Origin: Planctomycetota bacterium
GTDB taxonomy: Bacteria; Planctomycetota; Phycisphaerae; UBA1845
DNA length: 63,802 nucleotides
Assembly: GCA_016208685.1 (NCBI GenBank)
Contig: JACQXM010000009.1
Coordinates: 1-63,802 of the forward strand
Direction of reading: 5' to 3'
Part shown: piece by piece, positions 15,932 through 24,843 of the stretch
How the letters are laid out: each line of letters begins with the position of its first letter
Numbering within the stretch: the first letter of the stretch is position 1
Notes under the pieces: model-generated
Told to the model about the DNA's origin: nothing
The model's input: the letters and a program-made list of their open reading frames with translations, nothing else
The model's database searches: none
Made by a program: the position numbers and the translations under genes

Positions 15932-17324
15932 GAAACGCCAGCAGTGGGCCGCGATCCTCCGCACGATTCGTGACGATTCGGGGGTGGATGGCGCGGTGTT
16001 TCATAAGATCGACCGCGCCTCGCGGAACATGCCGGACTGGTATCAGATCGAGCAGATTCAGGAAGAGCACGGCAAGGGGTTCTTCTTCGCGACCCAGAAC
16101 TTCGCGACGGACGCCACGGGACGACTCAACGCCCGCGTTATGGCCTCCTTCTCCGCGTTCTATACCGAGAATCTCGCCGACGAAGTGCGGAAGGGCTTCG
16201 CCGAAGCGATTCGCCAAGGGGACTTCCCCCACCGGCCGCCCTACGGCTATCGGCATGAACGCCTCAGCGATAAAGCCACGCACATCGTGATCGATGCGCC
16301 GAAAGCCGCGAAGGTGCGAGTCATCTTCGGGCTGTACGCATCACGCCAATTCTCCCTTACCACCCTCCGCGAGGCACTCTTCGACCGTGGGGTCTATTTC
16401 ACCGACAAGTCGCCACGCTTCACGCGCTCCTACCTCGAGCGGATGCTCAAGAACCGGTTCTACGTCGGCGAGATCCCTTGGCGCGGTACCGCTTACCCTG
16501 GCCATCATCCTCCGATCATCTCGCAAGAGGTGTTCGACCAGGTGCAGGCGGCCTTCGCCGCTCACAATCGGTCCACCTATCGGCACCGAGATATTTACTT
16601 CAGTGGTGGGCTGATCACTTGCGGTCACTGCGCTCACGCCGTGACCGTTGAGTGCGTCAAGGGGAAGCACCTCTACGCCCGCTGCAGCAGGATCGGTGAC
16701 CGCGGGCATCCCAGGAGACGAGTAACCGGCAAGGCGATAGAGGACCAACTCCTCGGCATCGTCCGCGCCGTCGAGATGCCCGCCGAGGTCTGTGCGTGGT
16801 TCCAGGACCTGGCGCGGGACCATAAAGCTGCCCAAACTCAAGGCCGATCCGAACGCCGACGGGAACTGGAGCTGCAGTCCGCCAAACTCCGCAAACGGAT
16901 CGATGACGCCTACGTCGATAAGTTGGACGGGGTGATCACCGAGGAGCGCTTTGAGGAGCTCCAGCGTCGTTGGCGATTGGAATTGGACCGGGTTGAGCGA
17001 TTGCTCGTTCGCTTCGACGCGGACCGGGAACTACCGCTGGCCCGGGTCGCAGAAGTGTTTGAACTCGCGCAAAACCTTGCCGCGACGTATGTTACGAAGA
17101 AACCGGCGCAGAGACGTCGGATCCTCGATGCGCTGTGTTTGAACATTCGCCTCGACGACGTAAGTCTTGTTCCCACCTACAATAAGCCCTTCGAACTGAT
17201 CGCCGAAGGGCGACGAAATGGGTTTGATTCGGGGCGACAGGATTTGAACCTGCGACCTCAGCGTCCCGAACGCTGCGCTCTAGCCAGACTGAGCCACGCC
17301 CCGTGGTGCGTCAGCGTAGGGTAG
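15777..17324 (+). CDS. Large serine recombinase (integrase/resolvase type)
   Basis: The product has 515 residues. The catalytic domain opens with the ICRVSSREQ motif (Ser10 as probable nucleophile) and includes KIDRASRN. The recombinase domain covers about residues 150-260 (RPPYGYRHE, YLERMLKNRFYVGEI), followed by a zinc ribbon starting CGHC, and a coiled coil near 355-420. GGAGGACGAG precedes the ATG. The last 30 or so codons are read through the antisense of a tRNA-Pro gene (the give-away peptide is RQDLNLRP). The native C-terminus was therefore probably altered when the element joined the tRNA, or the annotated end is an artefact of integration. It likely mobilises the cluster to its left. 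Confidence 0.85.
   Translation: MNLISICRVSSREQREGYSLEAQERANRQWAEQRGHRILRTIHYQETASKRKKRQQWAAILRTIRDDSGVDGAVFHKIDRASRNMPDWYQIEQIQEEHGKGFFFATQNFATDATGRLNARVMASFSAFYTENLADEVRKGFAEAIRQGDFPHRPPYGYRHERLSDKATHIVIDAPKAAKVRVIFGLYASRQFSLTTLREALFDRGVYFTDKSPRFTRSYLERMLKNRFYVGEIPWRGTAYPGHHPPIISQEVFDQVQAAFAAHNRSTYRHRDIYFSGGLITCGHCAHAVTVECVKGKHLYARCSRIGDRGHPRRRVTGKAIEDQLLGIVRAVEMPAEVCAWFQDLARDHKAAQTQGRSERRRELELQSAKLRKRIDDAYVDKLDGVITEERFEELQRRWRLELDRVERLLVRFDADRELPLARVAEVFELAQNLAATYVTKKPAQRRRILDALCLNIRLDDVSLVPTYNKPFELIAEGRRNGFDSGRQDLNLRPQRPERCALARLSHAPWCVSVG
17229..17303 (-). tRNA. tRNA-Pro (anticodon CGG)
   Basis: Read on the minus strand, the acceptor stem CGGGGCG pairs with CGCCCCG and A73 follows as discriminator; C1 and A73 are typical of bacterial tRNA-Pro. 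The D stem is GCTC/GAGC. The anticodon stem CAGCG/CGCTG encloses TTCGGGA, giving anticodon CGG. The T arm is GCAGG with loop TTCAAAT. CCA is not encoded. Its 3' end faces the serine recombinase, the usual geometry of a tRNA used as an attachment site. Confidence 0.92.
17229..17324. other. Probable attachment-site junction: recombinase frame crossing tRNA-Pro
   Basis: The recombinase frame enters the tRNA from its 3' end and stops at 17322-17324, just past the tRNA 5' end. I find no second copy of the tRNA 3' end in 1-17200, so a left boundary, if it exists, lies outside the window. The crossover core cannot be defined from one end. Confidence 0.45.
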
Positions 17325-17421
17325 GGCGTGCCGCCGTGGTTGTCAAACTTGCCGCGGCGGGGATGACCGGCCTCGCCCGCCGATAATACCGCCGCCACGC
17401 GTTCCGCGGGGCCGGTACGGT

Positions 17422-17577
17422 GCTTCATCGCTTGCTCGACGGCCGGGTAACGCCGACAGGTAGCCCGCGCGGGAAAGTGGGCCCGCCGCTCCATCGCTTG
17501 CCCGACAGCCGGGTAACGCCGACACGTAGCCCGCGCGGGAAAGTGGGCGCGGCGCTTCATCGCGTGCTCGATGGCAG
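17422..17577. repeat. Tandem 66-bp repeat, two copies plus a partial third
   Basis: Copies begin near 17422, 17488 and 17554 with GCTTCATCGC or GCTCCATCGC. Each full unit contains GCCGGGTAACGCCGACA and the palindrome CCCGCGCGGG. Copies differ by a few substitutions. The array fills much of the spacer between tRNA-Pro and the peptidase gene. No coding role is evident. Confidence 0.75.
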
Positions 17578-17740
17578 GACCGGCGCTGGTGAACGAGTCG
17601 GCGGCCGTGCGCCACCGCACACCGCAGCTTCAGCTTCGCGGGCGCGGCGCCTTGCGGTACCATCCGCGCAAGGTGCAGGGGCGTCGGCCCTACCGTCCGG
17701 AATTCAGGCCCGGCGAGGTCATCCGCCCAAGGAGCAGGAC

Positions 17741-18763
17741 ATGGCAAGACGGTTCGGGTTCATTGCGGTTTTCTGGCTGCTGCAACCGGTCGTGGCCGGC
17801 GAGCCGCAATCCGCGGACGCGCCGCTCCGCGACTACTTCCCTGATATCGAGCCGTTCGAAACCGGGTACCTCAAGGTCTCCGACGGGCACGAGATCTATT
17901 ACGAGCTATGCGGCAACCGCGAGGGCAAGCCGGCGATGCTGCTCCATGGCGGGCCGGGCGGCGGGAGCTACCCCACGCTGCGCCGCTATCATGATCCCGC
18001 CAAGTATCTCATCGTCCTGCACGATCAGCGGGGCGCCGGGAAAAGCAAACCCTACTGCGAGCTGCGCGACAACAACACCCAGGCGCTGGTGCAGGACATC
18101 GAGCGCCTGCGCACGCACCTTAAGCTGGGGAAGGTGCAGGTGTTCGGCGGCTCATGGGGCTCAACGCTGGCTGTGGCCTATGCCGAGGCGTACCCGGACA
18201 ACGTCAGCGCGCTCATCCTTCGCGGCGTGTTCCTGGCCACCAAAGAGGAGACCGATTACTTCTACCACGGCGGCGCCGGCCTGTTCTTTCCCGACGCCTT
18301 CGAACGACTCCAGGCCATCGTCCCCCATCCCGAGCGGCATGACTACCCGCAACAGCTCCTGGACCTGATTCGCGGTGACGACGCCGAGAAGCGGGAGCGC
18401 GCGGCGCGCGGCTGGGCGTGGTACGAAACCAAAATGGGGAAGCTTCGGCAATCCGACGCCGAGGTCGACGCCAGTCTGAATACCTGGAAGTACCTGGATT
18501 TCTCGCTGATCGAGAACTACTACATGGCGAACGACTGCTTTCTCGCTGAGGGGCAGTTGCTTCGCGATGCACCGAAGATCGCGCACCTCCCCGCCTTCAT
18601 CGTGCAGGGCCGATACGACGTAATATGTCCGCCGGCGGCGGCGTACAAGCTGCACAAGGCCCTGCCGCGCTCGAAACTGGTGCTGGTGGAGGCCGCCGGG
18701 CACAGCGGCAGCGAGCCGGGCATCCGCTCGGCACTGATCGAAGCCGCGAGGTCCTTGGAATGA
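17741..18763 (+). CDS. pip: Proline iminopeptidase-like alpha/beta hydrolase, exported
   Basis: AAGGAGCAGGAC directly precedes the ATG at 17741. Residues 1-20 are a signal peptide (FIAVFWLLQPVVAGEP). The mature part has the oxyanion motif HGGPGGG (69-75), the nucleophile elbow GGSWGS (Ser138), an Asp in GRYDVICP and His in AGHSGSEPG, completing the catalytic triad of the S33 family. These enzymes release N-terminal proline from peptides; other S33 hydrolases are possible. The length of 340 residues fits. Export suggests nutrient peptide scavenging in the periplasm. It appears to be a single-gene unit, followed 101 bases later by the phosphofructokinase gene. Confidence 0.8.
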   Translation: MARRFGFIAVFWLLQPVVAGEPQSADAPLRDYFPDIEPFETGYLKVSDGHEIYYELCGNREGKPAMLLHGGPGGGSYPTLRRYHDPAKYLIVLHDQRGAGKSKPYCELRDNNTQALVQDIERLRTHLKLGKVQVFGGSWGSTLAVAYAEAYPDNVSALILRGVFLATKEETDYFYHGGAGLFFPDAFERLQAIVPHPERHDYPQQLLDLIRGDDAEKRERAARGWAWYETKMGKLRQSDAEVDASLNTWKYLDFSLIENYYMANDCFLAEGQLLRDAPKIAHLPAFIVQGRYDVICPPAAAYKLHKALPRSKLVLVEAAGHSGSEPGIRSALIEAARSLE

Positions 18764-18864
18764 CCCCTCCGCCGGTCGATAATGCCTAGAGGATCGCTGG
18801 TGGTCCGGGGGCGCGCCCTTCCGCGCGCCGCGAGGCGATCGCGTCCCGACCGTGAGAAACGAAC

Positions 18865-20256
18865 ATGATGCAGGCGACCATGGGAATCATCGTCGGCGGC
18901 GGGCCGGCGCCGGGGATCAACGGTGTCATCGGGGCGGCAGCCATCGAGGCGGTCAACAACGGCCTGAAGGTGCTGGGCTTCTACGACGGACTGCGCCACC
19001 TCGCCGATGAACGGTTCAACCCCGCCACGGACGTCGTGGAACTAGCCATCCGGGAGATGAGCCGCATCCACTTCGACGGCGGCTCGGTGCTGCGCACGGC
19101 GCGCACCAGCCTGCTCGACCAGAAGAAGCTCAAGACTTCGATGGTGGTCGAGCCGGACCTGGATAAAACGCGGCGCGTGTTCGAGCGCCTGCGCTCGTTG
19201 GGGGTTACGCACCTGCTGACCATCGGCGGAGACGACACGGCGCTGAGTTCGCGCTTCATCGCCGATGCCTCGCACGGCACCATCCGCGTGGTGCACGTTC
19301 CCAAGACCATTGACAACGACCTGCCGCTTCCCGGCGACGTGCCCACTTTTGGCTTTACCACGGCGCGGCACCTGGGGGCCGACATCGTGGCCAACCTCAT
19401 GGAGGACTCACGGACGACGCGGCGCTGGTATCTGGTCGTGACCATGGGGCGCAACGCGGGCTTTCTGGCGTTGGGCATCGGCAAGGCGGCGGGGGCCACG
19501 CTCACCGTGATTCCCGAGGAGTTTCCCAACGACACCACGGTGCGCGGCGTGGCGGACGTGATCGAAGGCGCCATCCTCAAGCGCCGCACCATGGGCCGGC
19601 ACGACGGGGTGGCCGTCCTGGCGGAGGGCGTGGCGTACAAGCTCGGAGACCGGGAGGAGCTCGCGCGGCTGATGGGCCGTGAGGTGCCCGTGGATGCGGC
19701 CGGTCACCCTCGCCTGTCGGAGGTTCCGCTGGCGCAGTATCTCAAGGAGGAGCTGATCCGCCGCTTCGCGGCGCGGGACGAGGAGCTCTCCATCGTCACG
19801 CACAATCTCGGGTATGAGTTGCGCTGCGCCCGGCCGTCGACCTCGGACATGGGCTACACCCGTGATCTGGGCCACGGGGGGGTGCGGCTGCTGCTGGACT
19901 CCACCAGCGATTTGCCGCCCGGAGTGATGGTCACCATCCAGGACGGCAACCTCGTTCCCGTGCCGTTCGAGCACATGGTCGATCCCAAGACCAATCGCAC
20001 CCGCATCCGGCAGGTGGACCTCACCAGCTACTCGTACAGCGTAGCGCGGGCGTACATGATCCGGCTGGAGCAGACGGACTTCGACAACGCGACGACGCTG
20101 GCGGCGCTGGCGGCGGAGGCGAAGATGACACCGCACGAGTTCCGCAAACGCTTCGGGCCGGTGGTTGCCGGCTTCCAGCGCGCTCTGCCGTCGGTGTACG
20201 CGCGGGCTGACGCGGCGAACTATCAGCGGAACACCGCTCCGGTGCCGGCGCTGTAG
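18865..20256 (+). CDS. 6-phosphofructokinase, pyrophosphate-dependent type
   Basis: The product has 463 residues with the PFK fold signatures GGGPAPGING (11-20), GGDDT (121-125), PKTIDND (146-152) and MGRNAGFLALG. In this family, GGDG at the phosphoryl-donor site marks ATP use. Asp at the fourth position combined with the lysine of PKTIDND marks PPi use. The sequence predicts reversible phosphorylation of fructose 6-phosphate with PPi in the cytoplasm. Codons 1 and 2 are both ATG; the ribosome-binding site is weak. No other glycolytic gene is nearby. Confidence 0.85.
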   Translation: MMQATMGIIVGGGPAPGINGVIGAAAIEAVNNGLKVLGFYDGLRHLADERFNPATDVVELAIREMSRIHFDGGSVLRTARTSLLDQKKLKTSMVVEPDLDKTRRVFERLRSLGVTHLLTIGGDDTALSSRFIADASHGTIRVVHVPKTIDNDLPLPGDVPTFGFTTARHLGADIVANLMEDSRTTRRWYLVVTMGRNAGFLALGIGKAAGATLTVIPEEFPNDTTVRGVADVIEGAILKRRTMGRHDGVAVLAEGVAYKLGDREELARLMGREVPVDAAGHPRLSEVPLAQYLKEELIRRFAARDEELSIVTHNLGYELRCARPSTSDMGYTRDLGHGGVRLLLDSTSDLPPGVMVTIQDGNLVPVPFEHMVDPKTNRTRIRQVDLTSYSYSVARAYMIRLEQTDFDNATTLAALAAEAKMTPHEFRKRFGPVVAGFQRALPSVYARADAANYQRNTAPVPAL

Positions 20257-21193
20257 CGGGCGTTTCGAACGCCGGTCGCGGCACGCATCCGCTCCCACGC
20301 CGCGCCATTCTGTTGCGCTCCCGATCCGGTCCACCCGCGCGAAGTAGCCTCGCAGGCCCCGCGGCGGGGCATTGCGTCCGGCGCAGGCGGCGCGTGCATC
20401 CCGCTGATCGTGGCACGACCTTGTTTCCGGATTCTCGCCGCACGACGTCGGCGACCCGGGGCGTTGTGCTCAGCGATCCCCGTGCCTCCCAGCCGGGCGC
20501 AAGCCCCGCCCGCTCACCGTGGGCGAGTGCCGGGCATGCGGCACGGTCGAGCCCCGGCGGCGACTGCCGGAATTGCGGCACGCTCCAGCCCCGCCAGGGG
20601 CGATACCCTCTAGCCCACGGCGTAAGCCGTGGGAATCGACGAGCAGGATGAGGCCAAGCCCCGTCAGGGGCGACACATGTATGGCACGGCGCTGCGGATG
20701 GCGCGGGAGGGGATGCGCGTCGCGGGTTGCGTCGAGAGGTTGATGCGCGCTTCGCGTGTCGCCCCTGACGGGGCTTTCCGCGATCGGCGTTCCCCCCCCA
20801 CGGCTCACGCCGTGGGCTAAGAAGATGCCGCCCGCTGACGCGGGCTTGGCCATCGGCGCGCCGCACGCGGGCATGTGGACAACACCGTGGAGCAAGCCGC
20901 CCGCTGACCGTCGGCGAGCGCCGAGTTTGCGGCACGCTGGCGCGGGCGGTGGCGTCGGCAGGCCCCAGGGTCCCAATCCGTCGGCGTGGTGGAACACCCC
21001 GCCCCCTGACGCGGGCTGAGCCATCGGAACGCCGCGCACTGGGTGTCGGGAAATGGACCGTGCCACGATCCGTGGGATGCACGCCGCAGGCGGCGCGTAG
21101 TGAAAGCGGTGGACGACCCGAGGTCGCCCGCGGTAGCCTACCTCGGCGGTCTCGGAAGACCCGTGTCCGGCCGATTCCTGCGGGAGAACCAAC
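20257..21193. repeat. Intergenic palindromic repeat cluster
   Basis: The 937 bases hold no convincing gene but many short hairpins. GCCCCgccaGGGGC is at 20588-20601, CCCACGGCgtaaGCCGTGGG at 20614-20633, GCCCCgtcaGGGGC at 20658-20671, and its reverse orientation GCCCCtgacGGGGC at 20761-20774, again followed by a CACGGC...GCCGTG hairpin. An outer inverted pair, at about 20385-20430 and 21048-21100, shares a GTGCATCCC...GATC...GTGGCACG pattern. These look like REP-type dispersed palindromes, partly nested. Confidence 0.6.
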
Positions 21194-21919
21194 ATGAAGC
21201 GTTTTCGCCCGACTCCGCCGCGCTTTCGGAGTCTGCCGGCCCTGGGTTACGTTTGTGCGGCCCTGTTCGTCGTATCGGGTTGCGCCGGCCTGCCGCGCGT
21301 GGGACAGGTCGTCTTTCGTGACAGCTTCGCGGTGGATAAGGCCAACCTCGGACCATCGGGCGGGAATCAGTATTTTTCCCTGGAGCCGGGAACCGTTTCG
21401 AGCTTTCGTGATGGCGACGTGCTGCTCACAATCACCGTGCTCGCGGAAACGAAGTTGGTCGACGGAGTCGAGACGCGGGTGATTGAGGAACGCGAGGAGG
21501 AGGGCGGACAGCCCCTGGAGATCTCGCGCAACTACTTCGCCGCCGACCGCACCACTCAGGACGTGTACTACTTCGGCGAGGACGTGGACATCTACGAGAA
21601 CGGGCAGATCGCCAGCCACGATTGGGCGTGGTTGTCCGGCGTGGGTGGGGCACGGTTCGGACTCATCATGCCCGCAAGCGCGGTCGTCGGCGACCGTTAC
21701 TATCAGGAGGTTGCGCCCGACGTGGCGTTGGACCGTGCCGAGGTGGTTTCGGTCAGCGAGACCGTAGAGACGCCTGCCGGTACCTTCACGAACTGCCTGC
21801 ACATCAGGGAGACCTCGCCGCTCGAGGCCGGCGAAAGTCACAAGTGGTACGCCCCCGGCGTCGGCCTCGTCCGCGATAGCGGCGCGCTGCTGGAATCCGG
21901 CTCCAGCGTACCACAGTAG
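21194..21919 (+). CDS. Lipoprotein of unknown function
   Basis: The 241-residue precursor starts with a basic stretch, then a hydrophobic helix ending in a lipobox (VVSGCAG, Cys about residue 29), predicting lipid attachment at the envelope. The mature part is beta-rich with YFGEDVDIYENGQ and, near the C-terminus, HKWYAPGVGLVRD. That last element recurs in uncharacterised bacterial lipoproteins whose domain is built of repeated strands. A GGGAGA element precedes the ATG. No partner genes are evident. Confidence 0.65.
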   Translation: MKRFRPTPPRFRSLPALGYVCAALFVVSGCAGLPRVGQVVFRDSFAVDKANLGPSGGNQYFSLEPGTVSSFRDGDVLLTITVLAETKLVDGVETRVIEEREEEGGQPLEISRNYFAADRTTQDVYYFGEDVDIYENGQIASHDWAWLSGVGGARFGLIMPASAVVGDRYYQEVAPDVALDRAEVVSVSETVETPAGTFTNCLHIRETSPLEAGESHKWYAPGVGLVRDSGALLESGSSVPQ

Positions 21920-22341
21920 TGGGGGCCCGCCGTTTCGCGCGCTATTCCAAAGGCTCGAAGCTGCAAGATCGCCGTTGTTTGGCAGTCGTCCTTCCCATAT
22001 TCTCGATTCTACGCCCTGCGCAATTATCTATTCTGACGATTCTGCCTGGAGCGATGAACGAACACCGGCCTGAGGACAACCTTCCAGAGCCAATCCGTTT
22101 TTCCTGGACGAATCCGTGAACCTCCCGTAGACATCGCAACATAGGAGCCGTAAACTGGCGCCTCTGTGGCACATTCCACGCGGAATGTGCCAGGCGTGTC
22201 GTCGCTCATAGTTTCATACTATTTCAGTGCCGCTCGTCGGTTTAGCGGTCATCCAGCCGGTTTCTGCCCGGCCACAAAGGCGCGGCGGGTGGCGATGCAG
22301 GGGATCGCGCGGGCTGCGCGGATTGAAAAAAGAGGAACGGG
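21920..22341. other. Spacer with one strong hairpin
   Basis: This 422-base spacer is locally AT-richer than its surroundings (about 21960-22060). Apart from the hairpin described separately at 22167-22192, I see no gene or repeat. Confidence 0.5.
22167..22192. promoter_or_regulatory. Perfect inverted repeat with 4-base loop
   Basis: TGGCACATTCC, loop ACGC, GGAATGTGCCA: an 11-bp perfect stem 150 bases before the next start codon. There is no T tract, so it is more likely an operator or a structured leader than a terminator. Confidence 0.5.
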
Positions 22342-23847
22342 ATGCGGTTGCGGTGCGTGCCGTGGGTTGGGATCACCTTGGTGGCTGTCGGCTGCGCCCG
22401 ATCCGGTCAGCGCGCCAGCGGGCTGGAGCAGATCGCGCAGTCTGGCATCACCACGAGTGGCGACGTTCGCATCAAGGTGACGCCCATCGTCGGCGGCGCG
22501 CCGCCGTCGCCCGGCAATGCGGCGCCGTCGCCGCCGGCCACGCCGGGACCCGCCGCGCCGGGCGTCGTCCGGCTCGCCATCACCGATGTAACCATAAACG
22601 CCACGCAGCCGCCTGTTTATTACGACGAATGGCTGTACAAGCTCATTTTCCAGGAGAAGGACGAGCCGCCGCCCGCGTTTCAAACGGCGTCGGAAGCCGG
22701 GACGGTGGCCGGTGCCGCGGCGAACTCAGTGAACGACCTTCAGGCCCGCGCGGCGCAGGACGTAAAAGCCGCCGTGGCGGCCGCCGACCGTGCGTCGGAC
22801 GCCGCTGCCGCGGCGGAAAAGGCGAAGCGCGCCGGAAACGACCGGGCGGAAGCGGCAGCAACCGCGCGCGCCACGGCGGCCGCCGAAGAGGCCCTGGCCG
22901 CGGCGCGCCGGGCTCGAGTGACCGCCGCCCGCACGGAAATCGACGGGGCGCTAAACAGCGAATGGAAGACGCTGCTCGAAGGGGCTTCCACCCCGCGAGG
23001 TCTGAAAGGGGATTTCCTCGCCAACCTCACCGGAGGGCTCGACCGACTCAAGCGCGAGTGGGAGCAGCTCTGGGTCAAGGGGCTCCGGGAGGGCATGCGG
23101 CAAGCGCGAATCACCTACGGTGCCGAAGTGGCCGTGCTGCTCACGGCGTATGCCATTCATGACAATGGAGACAAGAGCAAGCTCATCGCCGACCAACCGC
23201 TCTTCCGCGTGGAGAATCTACTGCTCCGCCGGCCCAACGACGAAGGGGGGCCGGCCAGTTTCCGTTGGAAGCGCCAGCAGAAGGTCGAGAACCGGCTGCT
23301 GGAGTCGGAACGCAGGGTGACGGATTACGCCGTGGATATTCCGCTGACCGGGGCCCCCCTGTACGAGTTGGAGCTGACGATCGCCCAGAAGAGCAACATC
23401 GCGGAGGGCTTACGCCTGGGGGCGGAGAAGCTCATGGAATTCGTGGAGAAACAGGGCGGCACCAGCCTGGGGATGGAAGGCCTGGTGGGCAAGGCGATCA
23501 AGGTGATTCTCGGCTATCTGGCGGACCGGCTCGAGGATGCCGTCCACCTCCACGAACAACGCTACCCCGTGTCCCTGTTCCTTCGCACGCCCGTGCCGGC
23601 CGGCGGCACCTTCACGCTCGAGGCGGCCATCCGCATTCACGAGCAGCCCGGCGACTTCGCCTACCTGAACTTCAACGACCCGTTCCGCAAGCTCCTTCTT
23701 CGCTATCCGGAGAGCGATTCGCGCTACCACCGCAATGCCGCGCGTGAGGCGGTAGGGAAGCTTACGGGGCCCACGGACACGTACCTGACGGTGATCAGGT
23801 TCGAGGCGGCGCTTTCGGCATCCGAGAGGCTGCTGAACCCCTCGTAG
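22342..23847 (+). CDS. Large lipoprotein with alanine-rich coiled coil
   Basis: GAGGAAC precedes the ATG at 22342. A short signal ends in a lipobox (VAVGCARS, Cys18). A Pro/Ala linker (about 50-75) is followed by a small folded stretch. Next comes a long Ala/Glu/Arg helix at roughly residues 115-205 (AAAEKAKRAGNDRAEAAA), and then a soluble domain with mixed strands and helices to residue 501. The family is not recognised. The architecture fits an envelope-anchored protein with a rigid spacer. The gene is apparently monocistronic. Confidence 0.65.
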   Translation: MRLRCVPWVGITLVAVGCARSGQRASGLEQIAQSGITTSGDVRIKVTPIVGGAPPSPGNAAPSPPATPGPAAPGVVRLAITDVTINATQPPVYYDEWLYKLIFQEKDEPPPAFQTASEAGTVAGAAANSVNDLQARAAQDVKAAVAAADRASDAAAAAEKAKRAGNDRAEAAATARATAAAEEALAAARRARVTAARTEIDGALNSEWKTLLEGASTPRGLKGDFLANLTGGLDRLKREWEQLWVKGLREGMRQARITYGAEVAVLLTAYAIHDNGDKSKLIADQPLFRVENLLLRRPNDEGGPASFRWKRQQKVENRLLESERRVTDYAVDIPLTGAPLYELELTIAQKSNIAEGLRLGAEKLMEFVEKQGGTSLGMEGLVGKAIKVILGYLADRLEDAVHLHEQRYPVSLFLRTPVPAGGTFTLEAAIRIHEQPGDFAYLNFNDPFRKLLLRYPESDSRYHRNAAREAVGKLTGPTDTYLTVIRFEAALSASERLLNPS

Positions 23848-23941
23848 GCGCCCAGGTGGTTCCGGCGCGGCACGACGACCGGCGGCCGGGATGGACGTTC
23901 CATCGGCCCGCCCCCCGGGTGGGTCCTGCGGAGATTACGAC

Positions 23942-24694
23942 ATGCCCCAAGCCGAGTGGATCATAACTTTCGACGACGGTCCCTTGCCGGCCGACATCAC
24001 CACGCTGGACAACCATCCCGGCGAGCAGTCCCTGGACGCTCTGCGACGGATTCTGGAAACCCTGCGCACGCACCCACGCGGGCCGATCCCCGCGGTCTTC
24101 TACCTCCGCGGGCCGGCGTACCCCTGGCCGCAGCGACCCCCGCTCTCCGACACCCTCTTCGAGACCGGTGTGCGCATGATGCTCGACGCGGGGCACTATG
24201 TCGGCGTCCATGCCCATCGGCACGATCCGGATTTGTGGTGGAATTGGATCTCCCGCGGCTCGGATATCGAAAAGGACTTGGACACGTGCGTGGACTACTT
24301 CGCGCCCAAGGTGGGCAAGCCGTTGACGGTGTTTCGTCCACCGTACGGCCAGGGCGGGCTGCCGGCCATGCTCTGGGCGAAGCGCAACCACATCCGCTAC
24401 CACTGGACGGACCTCGATCCGCAGGACTATCTGCACCACCCGGATGCCCAACCGGCACCGATCTTCGTGAACGATGCCCAGGGCCACCTGGAGTACATGC
24501 TTGCGGCGCTGCCGATCAAGATGCTCGACGATCTGCTGGTATCGTCTCCCCGCGACGTGCTGTTCCACGTCAGCGTTCGCACCGCGGACCACTTGCGGCA
24601 GGTGTTGGACAAGATCTGCGAGGTGTCGCTGGCCTTTGGGAAGCAGCCGGTCTTCACCGTTCCTGATGTCTACATGCAACCCGACGTGGCATAG
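23942..24694 (+). CDS. Polysaccharide deacetylase (NodB homology domain)
   Basis: The ATG at 23942 is chosen because GGAG is correctly spaced and the catalytic motif TFDDGP follows nine residues later. Motif 2 appears as HAHRHD (metal-binding histidines) and motif 3 as FRPPYGQGG. The family removes acetyl groups from N- or O-acetylated sugars (chitin, peptidoglycan, other polysaccharides) with a bound divalent metal. There is no signal peptide in the 250-residue form, so the location is uncertain. The in-frame upstream ATG at 23891 does not add a signal sequence. Confidence 0.8.
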   Translation: MPQAEWIITFDDGPLPADITTLDNHPGEQSLDALRRILETLRTHPRGPIPAVFYLRGPAYPWPQRPPLSDTLFETGVRMMLDAGHYVGVHAHRHDPDLWWNWISRGSDIEKDLDTCVDYFAPKVGKPLTVFRPPYGQGGLPAMLWAKRNHIRYHWTDLDPQDYLHHPDAQPAPIFVNDAQGHLEYMLAALPIKMLDDLLVSSPRDVLFHVSVRTADHLRQVLDKICEVSLAFGKQPVFTVPDVYMQPDVA

Positions 24695-24843
24695 CGTCCG
24701 GACCACGGCGCCGGGGGACTCGCCCTCCGGCGGCTTGAATGAGATGCGACGCGGCGCACCGCGGCGCGGTGACCTCGCCGTCCTTTCTGCCCGGCGAGCG
24801 GCGTTCTTGGCACGCGCCAACCCTGGCCGTACACTCGCCGGCG

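Noticed and set aside
20021..21841. Minus-strand open frame spanning the palindromic repeat cluster
   Set aside because: It runs through repeats, antisense coding sequence and the lipoprotein gene; composition is arginine/proline-rich.
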